Shown here: positions 29,930-36,909 of the stretch, in pieces
How the letters are laid out: the number at the start of each line of letters is the position of its first letter
Position numbering within the stretch: the stretch's first letter is position 1
Virus record (IMG/VR): IMGVR_UViG_3300025949_000055
Location: 1-38,607 of that record
From: a virus
Length of the DNA stretch: 38,607 bases
Reading direction: 5' to 3' (one strand)
The notes under the pieces: model-generated
Databases searched by the model: none
What the model was told of the DNA's origin: nothing
What the model saw: the letters and a program-made list of their open reading frames with translations, nothing else
Position numbers and translations under genes: made by a program

Positions 29930-31459
29930 ATGTTTCCGTGGGAGAAGCCCGTACCGCTCGACCGCGAAAGCATGCGTACGAGATTGCGGGACTTCGAACG
30001 CTATCGCGAGTTTCTGCGCATCCGACCGCGTACGGGCGGCGAGCGTATTCCTTTCGTCCTCAACAACGCGCAAACAGTCCTCCACGAGCGCATAGAAGCC
30101 GAGCGAAAAGAGTTCGGCATGGTGCGGGCTCTTATCCCCAAGGCACGCCGTATGGGCGTGAGCACGTACGTTGGTAGCCGATATTTCCACCGGACGGCGA
30201 CAGAGTTTGGCCGCCGTGCACAGGTGGTTGCCCACCGCACGGACAGCGCTACGAACCTGCACCGCGAAATCAAGGAATTTTACAACGGTTTGCCGCTGCC
30301 GTTGCGGCCGTCCGTCAGCTTGTCGAATGCTAGAGAGTTGATTTTCGACAAACTCAAGTCGTTGTACAAGGTAGCTTCCGCAGAAGGCGGCGACATTGGC
30401 CGTTCGGACGACTTTCATTTGTTGCACCTCTCGGAAGCGGCGTTCTTTGACAACACGGAAGACCTGTCATCGGGCCTACTGAAGACGGTGCTAGGGCTCC
30501 CCGGCACTGAAATAGCTATGGAGAGCACCGGCAACGGACAGTCGGGCATGTTCTACAACATGTGTGAGCAAGCCTACCGCGATCAAAATAAGGGCGAATG
30601 GCGCATCCACTTCCTGCCGTGGCACTTGATGCCAGAATACCGTACCGAAGTTCCGCAGGGCTGGAAGGCGCCGCGCGATTTTGAGGAATACGCCAAGCTG
30701 CACGGCTTGGACCGCGAGCAACTATATTGGTTCTGGAAAGAAAACTACACCACGGCCGTAATGAACGGCGGCCAGCCCGAAACCATCCACCGGCTCACGC
30801 GACAGGAATTTCCGGCCATATATAGCGAATGCTTTATGGCCGACAGCACGCTAGACTTTTTCCCGGCATCCATTGTCGCGGCGGCCATGGCGCGGCAGCC
30901 GACGCCCTCCGCAGGCGCGCTGAAACTGCTTTGCGTGGACCCTGCAGGCGACGGCCAAGACAAGCCTTTCGTGGGCGACCGTCAAGGCTCTGCGCTCGGG
31001 GCGCGCGTGTGGGGTGAACTCACGAGCCGGGACTTTAACGTACAAGCTGACTGGCTTGTAGCCGCCTTTGATCGTTTTAACATGGACGCTATTGTTATAG
31101 ATGCCACGGGCGGCGGCAAAGGACTAGTGGACGCCTGCAGGCTCCGCATGCGCAAGTACGGCCCCGAAAAAGTTGTTCCCGTCGTTTTCTCGTGGGGCGC
31201 CGTCAATGAAGTCCTGTACGGCAACCGGCGAGCGGAGTTGCACGACAAGGCGCAAAGGTGGCTGCAAGGGGGCGTCTCGATACCGAACGACAAAGCGCTG
31301 CAAGAGGAAGCCGCGGCCTATAAGTGGGGCACTGGTGGGTGCCGTCGTGACGAAAAGGGCCGGCTGTTCATGACGCCAAAAGAGAAGATCAAAAAGGAAC
31401 TTGGGCGCTCGCCCGATAAGCTGGACGTGCTGGCCGTCTCTATGGCGTTAGACGGTTAG
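29930..31459 (+). CDS. Terminase large subunit
   Basis: 509 aa. The ATPase domain has Walker A-like PKARRMGVST (70-79, lysine 71) and Walker B FHLLHLSEAAF with the catalytic Glu at 169. The nuclease domain has CVDPAGD (D337), IVIDATG (D391) and SPDKLDVL (D496/D499). It packages DNA into the prohead and cuts concatemers. Length fits the family. The N-terminus is MFPWEKP, a Pro-Trp motif shared with other proteins here. Its 3' end overlaps a convergent gene by 20 nt. Confidence 0.92.
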   Translation: MFPWEKPVPLDRESMRTRLRDFERYREFLRIRPRTGGERIPFVLNNAQTVLHERIEAERKEFGMVRALIPKARRMGVSTYVGSRYFHRTATEFGRRAQVVAHRTDSATNLHREIKEFYNGLPLPLRPSVSLSNARELIFDKLKSLYKVASAEGGDIGRSDDFHLLHLSEAAFFDNTEDLSSGLLKTVLGLPGTEIAMESTGNGQSGMFYNMCEQAYRDQNKGEWRIHFLPWHLMPEYRTEVPQGWKAPRDFEEYAKLHGLDREQLYWFWKENYTTAVMNGGQPETIHRLTRQEFPAIYSECFMADSTLDFFPASIVAAAMARQPTPSAGALKLLCVDPAGDGQDKPFVGDRQGSALGARVWGELTSRDFNVQADWLVAAFDRFNMDAIVIDATGGGKGLVDACRLRMRKYGPEKVVPVVFSWGAVNEVLYGNRRAELHDKAQRWLQGGVSIPNDKALQEEAAAYKWGTGGCRRDEKGRLFMTPKEKIKKELGRSPDKLDVLAVSMALDG

Positions 31460-31631
31460 GTAACTGCAGGGTTATTGTTAGCCCCGGCATTAGGTCTTCT
31501 ACGAACGCCCGTTCCTCGTTAACCGCCGTCTTCAGGTACTCCACAGCTGCCTTTCGCATATCTTCGGTAATAGGGCCGTTCTCCGAGCGTAAAATTACTT
31601 TTGCAAGTTCGATAGCGTACGTGCGCGGCAT
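31440..31631 (-). CDS. Hypothetical protein, 63 aa, convergent with terminase
   Basis: ATG 31631, stop inside the terminase 3' end. The sequence TYAIELAKVILRSENGPITE, then MRKAAVEYLKTAVNEERAFV, is a plausible alpha-helical fold, better than the reversed-repeat frame that extends it. The ribosome site is weak. It lies opposite the promoter of the H1/RHH gene. No family recognised. Confidence 0.45.
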   Translation of the reverse strand: MPRTYAIELAKVILRSENGPITEDMRKAAVEYLKTAVNEERAFVEDLMPGLTITLQLPNRLTP

Positions 31632-31650
31632 CGGCAGTCCCGTACCTGTG

Positions 31651-31679
31651 TTGACACGTACGAACACGTACGCTATCAC
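31651..31679 (+). promoter_or_regulatory. Promoter with tandem 10-bp repeat, for the H1/RHH gene
   Basis: TTGACA (31651-31656), 17-bp spacer, TATCAC (31674-31679). The -35 is perfect, the -10 moderate. ACACGTACGA (31654-31663) and ACACGTACGC (31664-31673) are tandem repeats with 10-bp period across the spacer, one helical turn apart. Since the gene product has a ribbon-helix-helix domain, which typically binds such repeats, autoregulation is plausible. Confidence 0.55.
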
Positions 31680-31712
31680 AATGCGGATTTCAACTGCAAA
31701 AACGGAGCGCCC

Positions 31713-32030
31713 ATGAGCGAAGGAATTGAAACGACCGCCGAACCCCCGAGCCCGGCAAAGAAGGTGGCCAAGAAAAAGAAGCTGACAAAGAAAACAGCCA
31801 AGCCGGCGGCCAAGAAAAAGAAGAAAGCCGCGAGCCCGGCAAAGAAGGTCGCCAAAAAGAAGCCGGCGAAAAAAGCAGCCAAGAAGGTTGTTAAGCCGAA
31901 AGTCCGCACCGAACGGCTCGACATGCGGATAACGAAGGAAGACAAGCGCAAACTCGAAGCGCTGGCCAAGAAGCAACGACGCACCGTTACTTCGGTGGCC
32001 CTGGAAGCCATCGAAAAGTTTAAGGGCTGA
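31713..32030 (+). CDS. Lysine-rich tail fused to ribbon-helix-helix domain, 105 aa
   Basis: ATG 31713 after CGGAG. Residues 13-63 are a histone H1-like tail of Lys/Ala/Pro with two SPAKKVAKKK units. Residues 66-104 are a ribbon-helix-helix: strand ERLDMRITK, helix KEDKRKLEALAKKQRR, helix TVTSVALEAIEKF. RHH proteins bind DNA as dimers, and the tail would add non-specific DNA binding or compaction. Transcribed alone, between its own promoter and a terminator. Roles that fit: late regulator or DNA condenser (inference). Confidence 0.75.
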   Translation: MSEGIETTAEPPSPAKKVAKKKKLTKKTAKPAAKKKKKAASPAKKVAKKKPAKKAAKKVVKPKVRTERLDMRITKEDKRKLEALAKKQRRTVTSVALEAIEKFKG

Positions 32031-32036
32031 CAACAG

Positions 32037-32064
32037 AAAACCCCGAGCCTTAGCCCGGGGTTTT
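32037..32064. terminator. Bidirectional intrinsic terminator
   Basis: AAAACCCCGAGC and GCCCGGGGTTTT form a 12-bp stem with one mismatch and loop CTTA. T tract on both strands. Lies between convergent genes ending at 32030 and 32088. Confidence 0.85.
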
Positions 32065-32087
32065 CATTTTCCGACAGGTATTTGCTT

Positions 32088-32801
32088 TTAGAACTTCAGC
32101 CGTACGGTTCCGAGAACTGCGTCCGCGAACGGTTGGATACTTCCCACGGGGCTGGCGCCGACGAGCAAGCCGGTGTCGCTGTGTTTCCATTCTACGGAAG
32201 TATCGACAAGCCATCCGTTGCTCGCCCGGAACAGCGCCCCGACACCGGCACCGTACGAGAACAACCACGATTTGCCGGTAGCCGTCCCCAGCTTGGCCGA
32301 AACGTCGTCCTCAAAAGTCGCCGCGAAAACGTAGTAGTTGGCCGGCGAGAACGTGATATTCGGCAGCGTCGGTACGCTCGGCATGGCCACCCCGCTCAAC
32401 CCTGGTAGCAAGCTGGCGAACTGTGCAACGACGGCCTGCGAGGCTCCTACGGCGAAGCGTTGTTCCATGCCGAAGGCTGCCGAGAGCGAAAGACCGGCAC
32501 CGGAGCCCTGAAGGGCCTGGGCGTTGAAATTATGTTCAACGAACCAAAAACCGCCTGTGCCGAGCGTGCCGGTGTAGCCGAAGTCCAAGCCGAACTTGCC
32601 ACCGATAAGGTTGCCGGATGGCAGGCCGCCGGTTGAACTGGTAGTGCCCCCGAGCCCCGATGCTGATAGCCCCCAAAAGAAGCCGTTTCCTGTCGGGTAC
32701 GTGAGATAAGCCGGGGCCTTGGTGTACAGGTCCGCCGCCGACGCGGGAGAGAACAGCGCAACGGCAGCCGTGAGCGCAAAAAGTAATTTACGAATAAACA
32801 T
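32088..32801 (-). CDS. Outer-membrane beta-barrel protein, 237 aa
   Basis: ATG 32801. Signal peptide MFIRKLLFALTAAVALFSPASA|ADLYTKAP, similar to the start of Omp25-type proteins of Rhizobiales. The mature part is Gly-rich with alternating strands (GNFxx-type turns, FWFVEHNFNAQAL, WLFSYGAGVGALF, WLVDTSVEWKHSD) and ends in Phe (VRLKF), the outer-membrane insertion signature. Phages such as lambda also carry outer-membrane proteins (Lom). Possible uses: masking receptors, superinfection exclusion or host fitness. Last gene of the leftward head operon. Confidence 0.7.
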   Translation of the reverse strand: MFIRKLLFALTAAVALFSPASAADLYTKAPAYLTYPTGNGFFWGLSASGLGGTTSSTGGLPSGNLIGGKFGLDFGYTGTLGTGGFWFVEHNFNAQALQGSGAGLSLSAAFGMEQRFAVGASQAVVAQFASLLPGLSGVAMPSVPTLPNITFSPANYYVFAATFEDDVSAKLGTATGKSWLFSYGAGVGALFRASNGWLVDTSVEWKHSDTGLLVGASPVGSIQPFADAVLGTVRLKF

Positions 32802-32824
32802 ATTAGCTCCGTACGGACGCCCGG

Positions 32825-32956
32825 TTAGTAGGGGTAGCCTCGCACGGCGCCCTTTTTCGGCGGGTTCTTGGCGTCCTTCAAGTCCGCGTGAGCGCTATGC
32901 AGACGTGCCTTGGCGTGAAACGTCTCGGCAAGTTTACGGTGTTCCGCCGCCGACAT
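32825..32956 (-). CDS. Small basic ORF, 43 aa
   Basis: ATG 32956 to TAA 32827-32825. Lys/His/Ala-rich (EHRKLAETFHAKARLHSAHA), ending AVRGYPY. Its ribosome site (AAGGTGGA) is too close to the start. It lies between the 181-aa gene and the outer-membrane protein gene. Confidence 0.4.
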   Translation of the reverse strand: MSAAEHRKLAETFHAKARLHSAHADLKDAKNPPKKGAVRGYPY

Positions 32957-33030
32957 TCCACCTTTGGATTTATCGCTTGTGCCCTTGGCGCTCGATTTTT
33001 TGGCCGTGTGGTTTCCCCGTCACAGGTGGG

Positions 33031-33576
33031 TTAAGTGCGAATGCGCCACGGCGCCCCTTCGCGGGTCAAGAACGTGCCGTCTTTCATGTCCACGTTGCCG
33101 GTGTACTTGCCCGACAAGTCTTTGTTCTTCGGGTCCATGCCGGCGTACAGGCTCTGCAGTTGCAGCCGCTTTTGCTTTTCAATGTGCGCGGTAACCGCCT
33201 TCGGACGGGCACACAGAATGGGCCGGAATGCCTTGCCGTCCTTGTCGGTTCCGGCTACCAGGCCGGTGAACAACTGGCACAGTTCGGGGTCGGTGACTTC
33301 CTTCCACCCTTTGTTGTGCGCGTCCGCGATCTCTTGCGGAATGCTGTTGATAATTCGGAAATCGTGTTCCGCGTAGCGCTCCCGGTTGGGGACGTACAGC
33401 TTGAGCGGCCGGTCCAAGACCAGTTGCTTGATTATGCTGTCAATGTCCTGCGCTTCCGAAAACGGGGAGAGTGCGGCCACAGCATCACCCGGCCCGGGGG
33501 CTTCCGGCATGACGGCGGGCGGGTTCGGAACTAAGTGCTCGGGCAGATCGGCGCCGGGAAACGGGGTGCTGTTCAT
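33031..33576 (-). CDS. Head-region hypothetical protein, 181 aa
   Basis: ATG 33576, four bases after the scaffold candidate; the longer frame to 33921 is rejected. N-terminal Pro-rich part, then SIIKQLVLDRPLKLYVPNRE and helical segments, and GLVAGTDKDGKAFRPILCAR. C-terminus APWRIRT. It lies in the capsid operon; role unknown, perhaps a structural or connector protein. Confidence 0.6.
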   Translation of the reverse strand: MNSTPFPGADLPEHLVPNPPAVMPEAPGPGDAVAALSPFSEAQDIDSIIKQLVLDRPLKLYVPNRERYAEHDFRIINSIPQEIADAHNKGWKEVTDPELCQLFTGLVAGTDKDGKAFRPILCARPKAVTAHIEKQKRLQLQSLYAGMDPKNKDLSGKYTGNVDMKDGTFLTREGAPWRIRT

Positions 33577-33580
33577 GAGC

Positions 33581-34240
33581 TTACTTCTTTCCTTTGCGTT
33601 GGTGTGCAGCATAGTGGCTGTCGAGCGCGCGGGTGACAAAAGCCTCCCGCTTCGCTTTGTTGCCTTCTCCGGTGCCGGCGAACTTGTCCGCCGTACGGTT
33701 GATCTCGCGTTGCACGTCGGCGGGGGCATCTGAAAGCTTCGTCCACGGCCCCGTGGTGCGGCGCGTGGTGCCGCGTACCGTAGCCTCGCCCTCGCCGGGT
33801 CCGTCTGTCTTTTTTGTCTTCGTTGCGCTGCGGGCTGGCTGGCCGTCTTCGTCCCCGCCGTCTTCGCCTTCCGCGTCCCCGCCGTCTTCGCCTTCCTCGC
33901 CCTTGGGCGCCGGCTTCGCAAACTTCGCTTCCACGGCCTTAATCAAGGTGGCGGCGAAATCCGCAGCGGTGGCGAATTTTTTGGGGTCCATGGTCTTGCC
34001 GAACTCCATAGCGAGCGCGGATTTTTCCGGGTCCACTCCGAACCATTCCGCCTTGCCGAGTTCGGCCCTGATAGCTTCCTGCCCGTACGGCGGTGCCGTG
34101 GGGGCGGAGGCGACGGCGAGCGCGGCGATTTTGTCCGTGACTTTCTTCGCCGCTTCGGTGTCGCCATTGGTTACAGCTTCGGCTAACTCGCGCTCAAGAC
34201 CGGCTTTGGCTTGCTCGCGCATCATTATGTTAAGGTCCAC
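33581..34240 (-). CDS. Putative scaffolding protein, 219 aa
   Basis: GTG 34240 after AGGAGG, spacing seven. Helical N-terminus (AKAGLERELAEAVTNGDTEA), then an acidic low-complexity centre (GEEGEDGGDAEGEDGG), then a basic Lys/Arg tail (AHQRKGKK). Length, helicity, charge asymmetry and place between portal and capsid genes are typical of scaffold proteins that guide HK97-type head assembly. Inference from pattern, not from a recognised family. Confidence 0.55.
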   Translation of the reverse strand: MDLNIMMREQAKAGLERELAEAVTNGDTEAAKKVTDKIAALAVASAPTAPPYGQEAIRAELGKAEWFGVDPEKSALAMEFGKTMDPKKFATAADFAATLIKAVEAKFAKPAPKGEEGEDGGDAEGEDGGDEDGQPARSATKTKKTDGPGEGEATVRGTTRRTTGPWTKLSDAPADVQREINRTADKFAGTGEGNKAKREAFVTRALDSHYAAHQRKGKK

Positions 34241-34250
34241 TGTACGCCTC

Positions 34251-34742
34251 CTAGGTGCTGCGTTTGGCGTCGAAATCAAAGCCCGGTACTGGACCCGTCG
34301 GCGGCTTGTAGTCGAAGCTTGTCTGCCCCGGGTCGTCGTTGTCCGTCCACAGTAATTCGTCGGGGTGTGGCATGTGGGCGGCCGGGATGATAGCCAGCAC
34401 GTCATTGAAACTGGACACGTAACGGTAGCCGCTATTTGCCACCAGTTTGCCGCCCTGTACCATCGTGCCGGCGAACGGGCGTATCACTACCCAATCCCCG
34501 ATTTCGGCATCTTGGCGCGAGAGCCCGCTTCCATCTTTGTACTGGAAGGCGAGGGGTCCCATGGAGACAATGCGCCCGGCCATGACATTGTGTTGCATCA
34601 AATCCCGTACAACGTCGGGGACGTGGAATTTCACCTTGTCTCCGACCGTCTTGGGCGGTAGCGGCAGCCGTATAACGACCATGTCGCGGGTCGGACGAAC
34701 GAACTCGTGCGGGATTTGAAAATCGTGTACGCCGATGGACAT
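34251..34742 (-). CDS. GroES-like co-chaperonin candidate, 163 aa
   Basis: ATG 34742. Residues 20-125: VRPTRDMVVIRLPLPPKTVG, then VMAGRIVSMGP, GDWVVIRPFAGTMV and YRYVSSFNDVLAIIP, the strand order of a Cpn10 fold: opening strand with (R)D.VVIR, mobile-loop region, GD.VV...G, closing strand. The C-terminal 35 residues are extra. Phage GroES homologues, such as T4 gp31, help fold the capsid protein, which fits its place next to portal and scaffold. Identity is likely but not certain. Confidence 0.55.
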   Translation of the reverse strand: MSIGVHDFQIPHEFVRPTRDMVVIRLPLPPKTVGDKVKFHVPDVVRDLMQHNVMAGRIVSMGPLAFQYKDGSGLSRQDAEIGDWVVIRPFAGTMVQGGKLVANSGYRYVSSFNDVLAIIPAAHMPHPDELLWTDNDDPGQTSFDYKPPTGPVPGFDFDAKRST

Positions 34743-34745
34743 TGT

Positions 34746-34979
34746 TTATTTATCTCCGGTTGGCAGTTCTTCAAAGATTTTCTTTAGGTGGTCGATTGGC
34801 AAGGAAAGCAATTCTGCGATTTGGTTGATGCCGGCTGCCTTACCCTGCGAGAGGGGGTCCGCCGGGACCTGGGCTGCCAGATACTGGCGCACCCAGCCCG
34901 CCCGTTGGTTGTGCAGATAGGCCCGGAGGGCCGCCGTTTCCGGGCTGTTGAGCCATTCCGTTAAGTTCGTTACCCGCAC
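34746..34979 (-). CDS. Small head protein overlapping the portal gene, 77 aa
   Basis: GTG 34979 after AGGAGG (spacing is short). LTEWLNSPETAALRAYLHNQ and GINQIAELLSLPIDHLKKIF are genuine-looking helices. The first 140 bp are read in another frame than the portal C-terminus, which is Gly/Pro-rich there. Four bases separate it from the GroES-like gene. Function unknown. Confidence 0.55.
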   Translation of the reverse strand: MRVTNLTEWLNSPETAALRAYLHNQRAGWVRQYLAAQVPADPLSQGKAAGINQIAELLSLPIDHLKKIFEELPTGDK

Positions 34980-36762
34980 TGCCTGCCTCCTGCATCATGC
35001 TCTGTACGGCTTGTTCAAGCTGGGCCATTTGCAAAAGTGCCGCGCGTTGATCCAACATACCGCCGCCCGCGTCAACCATATTTTTAAGCGCGGCTGTGAG
35101 TTGCTGTGCAACAGCGCCAATCACCTTAATGCTTTCCGTACGCTGTTTCATGATGCCAAGCGCGCCCTGCATCTTCTCCCACGGGGACGCTTGCGGATCA
35201 GGCGGCGTACCTAGCAACTTCTCCGGGTTCGGCAGCCGCAGAACCTGGTACAGCCGCATGCGAACTTCTTTCCAGTTCGACAGCGGGTCTTTCATCAACT
35301 CCATATAGATGCCGGCCAAAGCGCTGCGCTGCATTTCGGTGGCCATCTGCGGATCAGCGGTCACGGCGATGCCGTCTGCCGTAGTCGCTTGCACGCCATC
35401 CGGCAGCATGTCGTACATGTCTGCCATCTGGATAAAGTTACGAACTTCCATGGTCAAAGACGTGACCATGCGACGGTGTACGGCCGATTGAACTTGAGAA
35501 CCCGTGTCAATAATGCCCTTGGCCAGCGTAGCGGTCATGGACGCTGGGGCGTTCTGCATCAAATTCAGCGTGCCAGCCAAACGGTCCCCGAGCGTCAGCA
35601 TTTTTTCGAGCACTGACACAGAACCCGGCGACACCGTCTTAGTGGGGAACGGAACGAAACGGTTCGCCAGCGGGGCTCCGTCAGTTGGCAACGACGTAAC
35701 CCGGTTGTTCTGCAACTCTACCTTTTCCGGCATGCCGAAGCCACCGCCGGCAAACACGCCGCCGTTTTCACCTTCGTTTTTGGCGGTGTTGGCGATTGAC
35801 GCTAAAAGGTTGTCCGCGGTGCTTTCGGTGCGGTCCAGAAGATGCCCGAAACCGATAGGGAAGAAACCGCCCTTCGGGTCGGGGAGGAAGCGGTACGGAT
35901 AGAAACGGCACGCCGGATTGAACACCAGCATGTTGTCGTTGTTGACAACGGTTTTGCGGGACCACCGCGGCCGTATGCGTACCACTTCCATTTCGTCATC
36001 GCGCGAAATGGTGAACGTCCACGGCTCCGCTATCTCGTCTCCGTCAAGGTCTAGCCACGCGTCGCATTCGTAGAACTTTTTGGGGGCCTGCGGGTCTTGT
36101 TCGTCGTACTTCGGTTCGTAGTCAATCCACTTACTGCGTTGAATGGAGCGGTCAATCTCGTACGGGTAGCGCTCGAATTGGTGCGTGATACGCGGGGCGC
36201 GTTCGGCCGACCGTACGTTAGCATTTATGATAACTTCCTCGCACGTGAGGAAGTGCGAATGAAATACGCGGTCCATGTCGTCAAAATCTCGCTTGCGCCA
36301 AGCAAGACCCGTAACGGACATGTGTACGGTCAGCGGGTCGGTGTCCAGCGCCCAATTCGGGTCTTTGGTTCGTAGCTGGCTGGATGCCCACTTAGCGAGA
36401 GCCGCGGCGCCTTCGTCGTCTTCGCTCGCTTTGACTAAGTCAGGCTCGCCTAGCAGGGCGTCAGTGGCGCGGGCGGAAAACTGAATGACGGCGGAGAGCA
36501 CCATTTCCGTGGACGGCGGGGGTTCTTCGTTGGACCCTTCGGCTTCGCTCGTGGCCGGTTGCGCGTTGGGCTCCCGTTCCAGTTTGTCCAGGTATCCCCG
36601 GGCTTTGCCGAGCCACGGGTCCATGCTGGTTTCGTCAACTTTAATCAATTCCACAAGGTCTTGCGCGAGCGTACGCCGTTCGTCCTTGCTCAACTTCGCC
36701 GCTATGTTGCCGAAGGTTTCGGGGGCGTTGAGGTTTAGTTTCAATACGGGAAGGTCGCGCAT
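34840..36762 (-). CDS. Portal protein, 640 aa
   Basis: ATG 36762 after AAGGGGC; upstream extension to 36816 is rejected. It forms the dodecameric ring through which DNA enters and leaves the head. Recognised by size, place and motifs: YECDAWLDLDGDE near 231, FYPYRFLPDPKGGFF near 287-301 and IGFGHLLDRTESTADNLL to about 320, and a long helical region after 400. The tail (600-640) is a Gly/Pro-rich sequence. Belongs to the podoviral-type portal set in my judgement. Confidence 0.8.
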   Translation of the reverse strand: MRDLPVLKLNLNAPETFGNIAAKLSKDERRTLAQDLVELIKVDETSMDPWLGKARGYLDKLEREPNAQPATSEAEGSNEEPPPSTEMVLSAVIQFSARATDALLGEPDLVKASEDDEGAAALAKWASSQLRTKDPNWALDTDPLTVHMSVTGLAWRKRDFDDMDRVFHSHFLTCEEVIINANVRSAERAPRITHQFERYPYEIDRSIQRSKWIDYEPKYDEQDPQAPKKFYECDAWLDLDGDEIAEPWTFTISRDDEMEVVRIRPRWSRKTVVNNDNMLVFNPACRFYPYRFLPDPKGGFFPIGFGHLLDRTESTADNLLASIANTAKNEGENGGVFAGGGFGMPEKVELQNNRVTSLPTDGAPLANRFVPFPTKTVSPGSVSVLEKMLTLGDRLAGTLNLMQNAPASMTATLAKGIIDTGSQVQSAVHRRMVTSLTMEVRNFIQMADMYDMLPDGVQATTADGIAVTADPQMATEMQRSALAGIYMELMKDPLSNWKEVRMRLYQVLRLPNPEKLLGTPPDPQASPWEKMQGALGIMKQRTESIKVIGAVAQQLTAALKNMVDAGGGMLDQRAALLQMAQLEQAVQSMMQEAGSAGNELNGMAQQPGNGGPPGLSAQPTGGLGAPVSGSPGPGGPPLAG

Positions 36763-36771
36763 GGTGCCCCT

Positions 36772-36798
36772 TGTATGACAATATAGGGTGTATGACAA
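36772..36798. repeat. Two TGTATGACAA direct repeats in a divergent promoter
   Basis: TGTATGACAA at 36772-36781 and 36789-36798, 17 bp apart, between portal and capsid starts. The spacing is one and a half helical turns. Same core as the inverted repeat at 14640. Confidence 0.5.
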
Positions 36799-36817
36799 GA
36801 GCCGACGATACCACAAT

Positions 36818-36847
36818 TTGACGAAAAACGCCTCTGTGTGCTAAATA
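36818..36847 (+). promoter_or_regulatory. Candidate capsid gene promoter
   Basis: TTGACG (36818-36823), 18-bp spacer, TAAATA (36842-36847). It lies 62 bp before ATG 36910. The -35 is good, the -10 weak. Confidence 0.35.
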
Positions 36848-36909
36848 TGACGGCGGTTCGCAATTCGCCGGCCTGCAGCGCCGGGGCGCCACAACAGGGG
36901 TTTAAGCAA

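Noticed and set aside
31632-32033. Leftward Phe/Leu/Cys-rich frame opposite the H1/RHH gene, looking like a membrane protein
   Set aside because: Its repeats are the reverse complement of Lys/Ala codons (AAG to CTT). Only the 63-aa part ending at 31440 looks like a protein.
33633-34355. Rightward 240-codon frame opposite the scaffold candidate
   Set aside because: Ser/Pro-rich antisense of the acidic scaffold gene, without a ribosome site.
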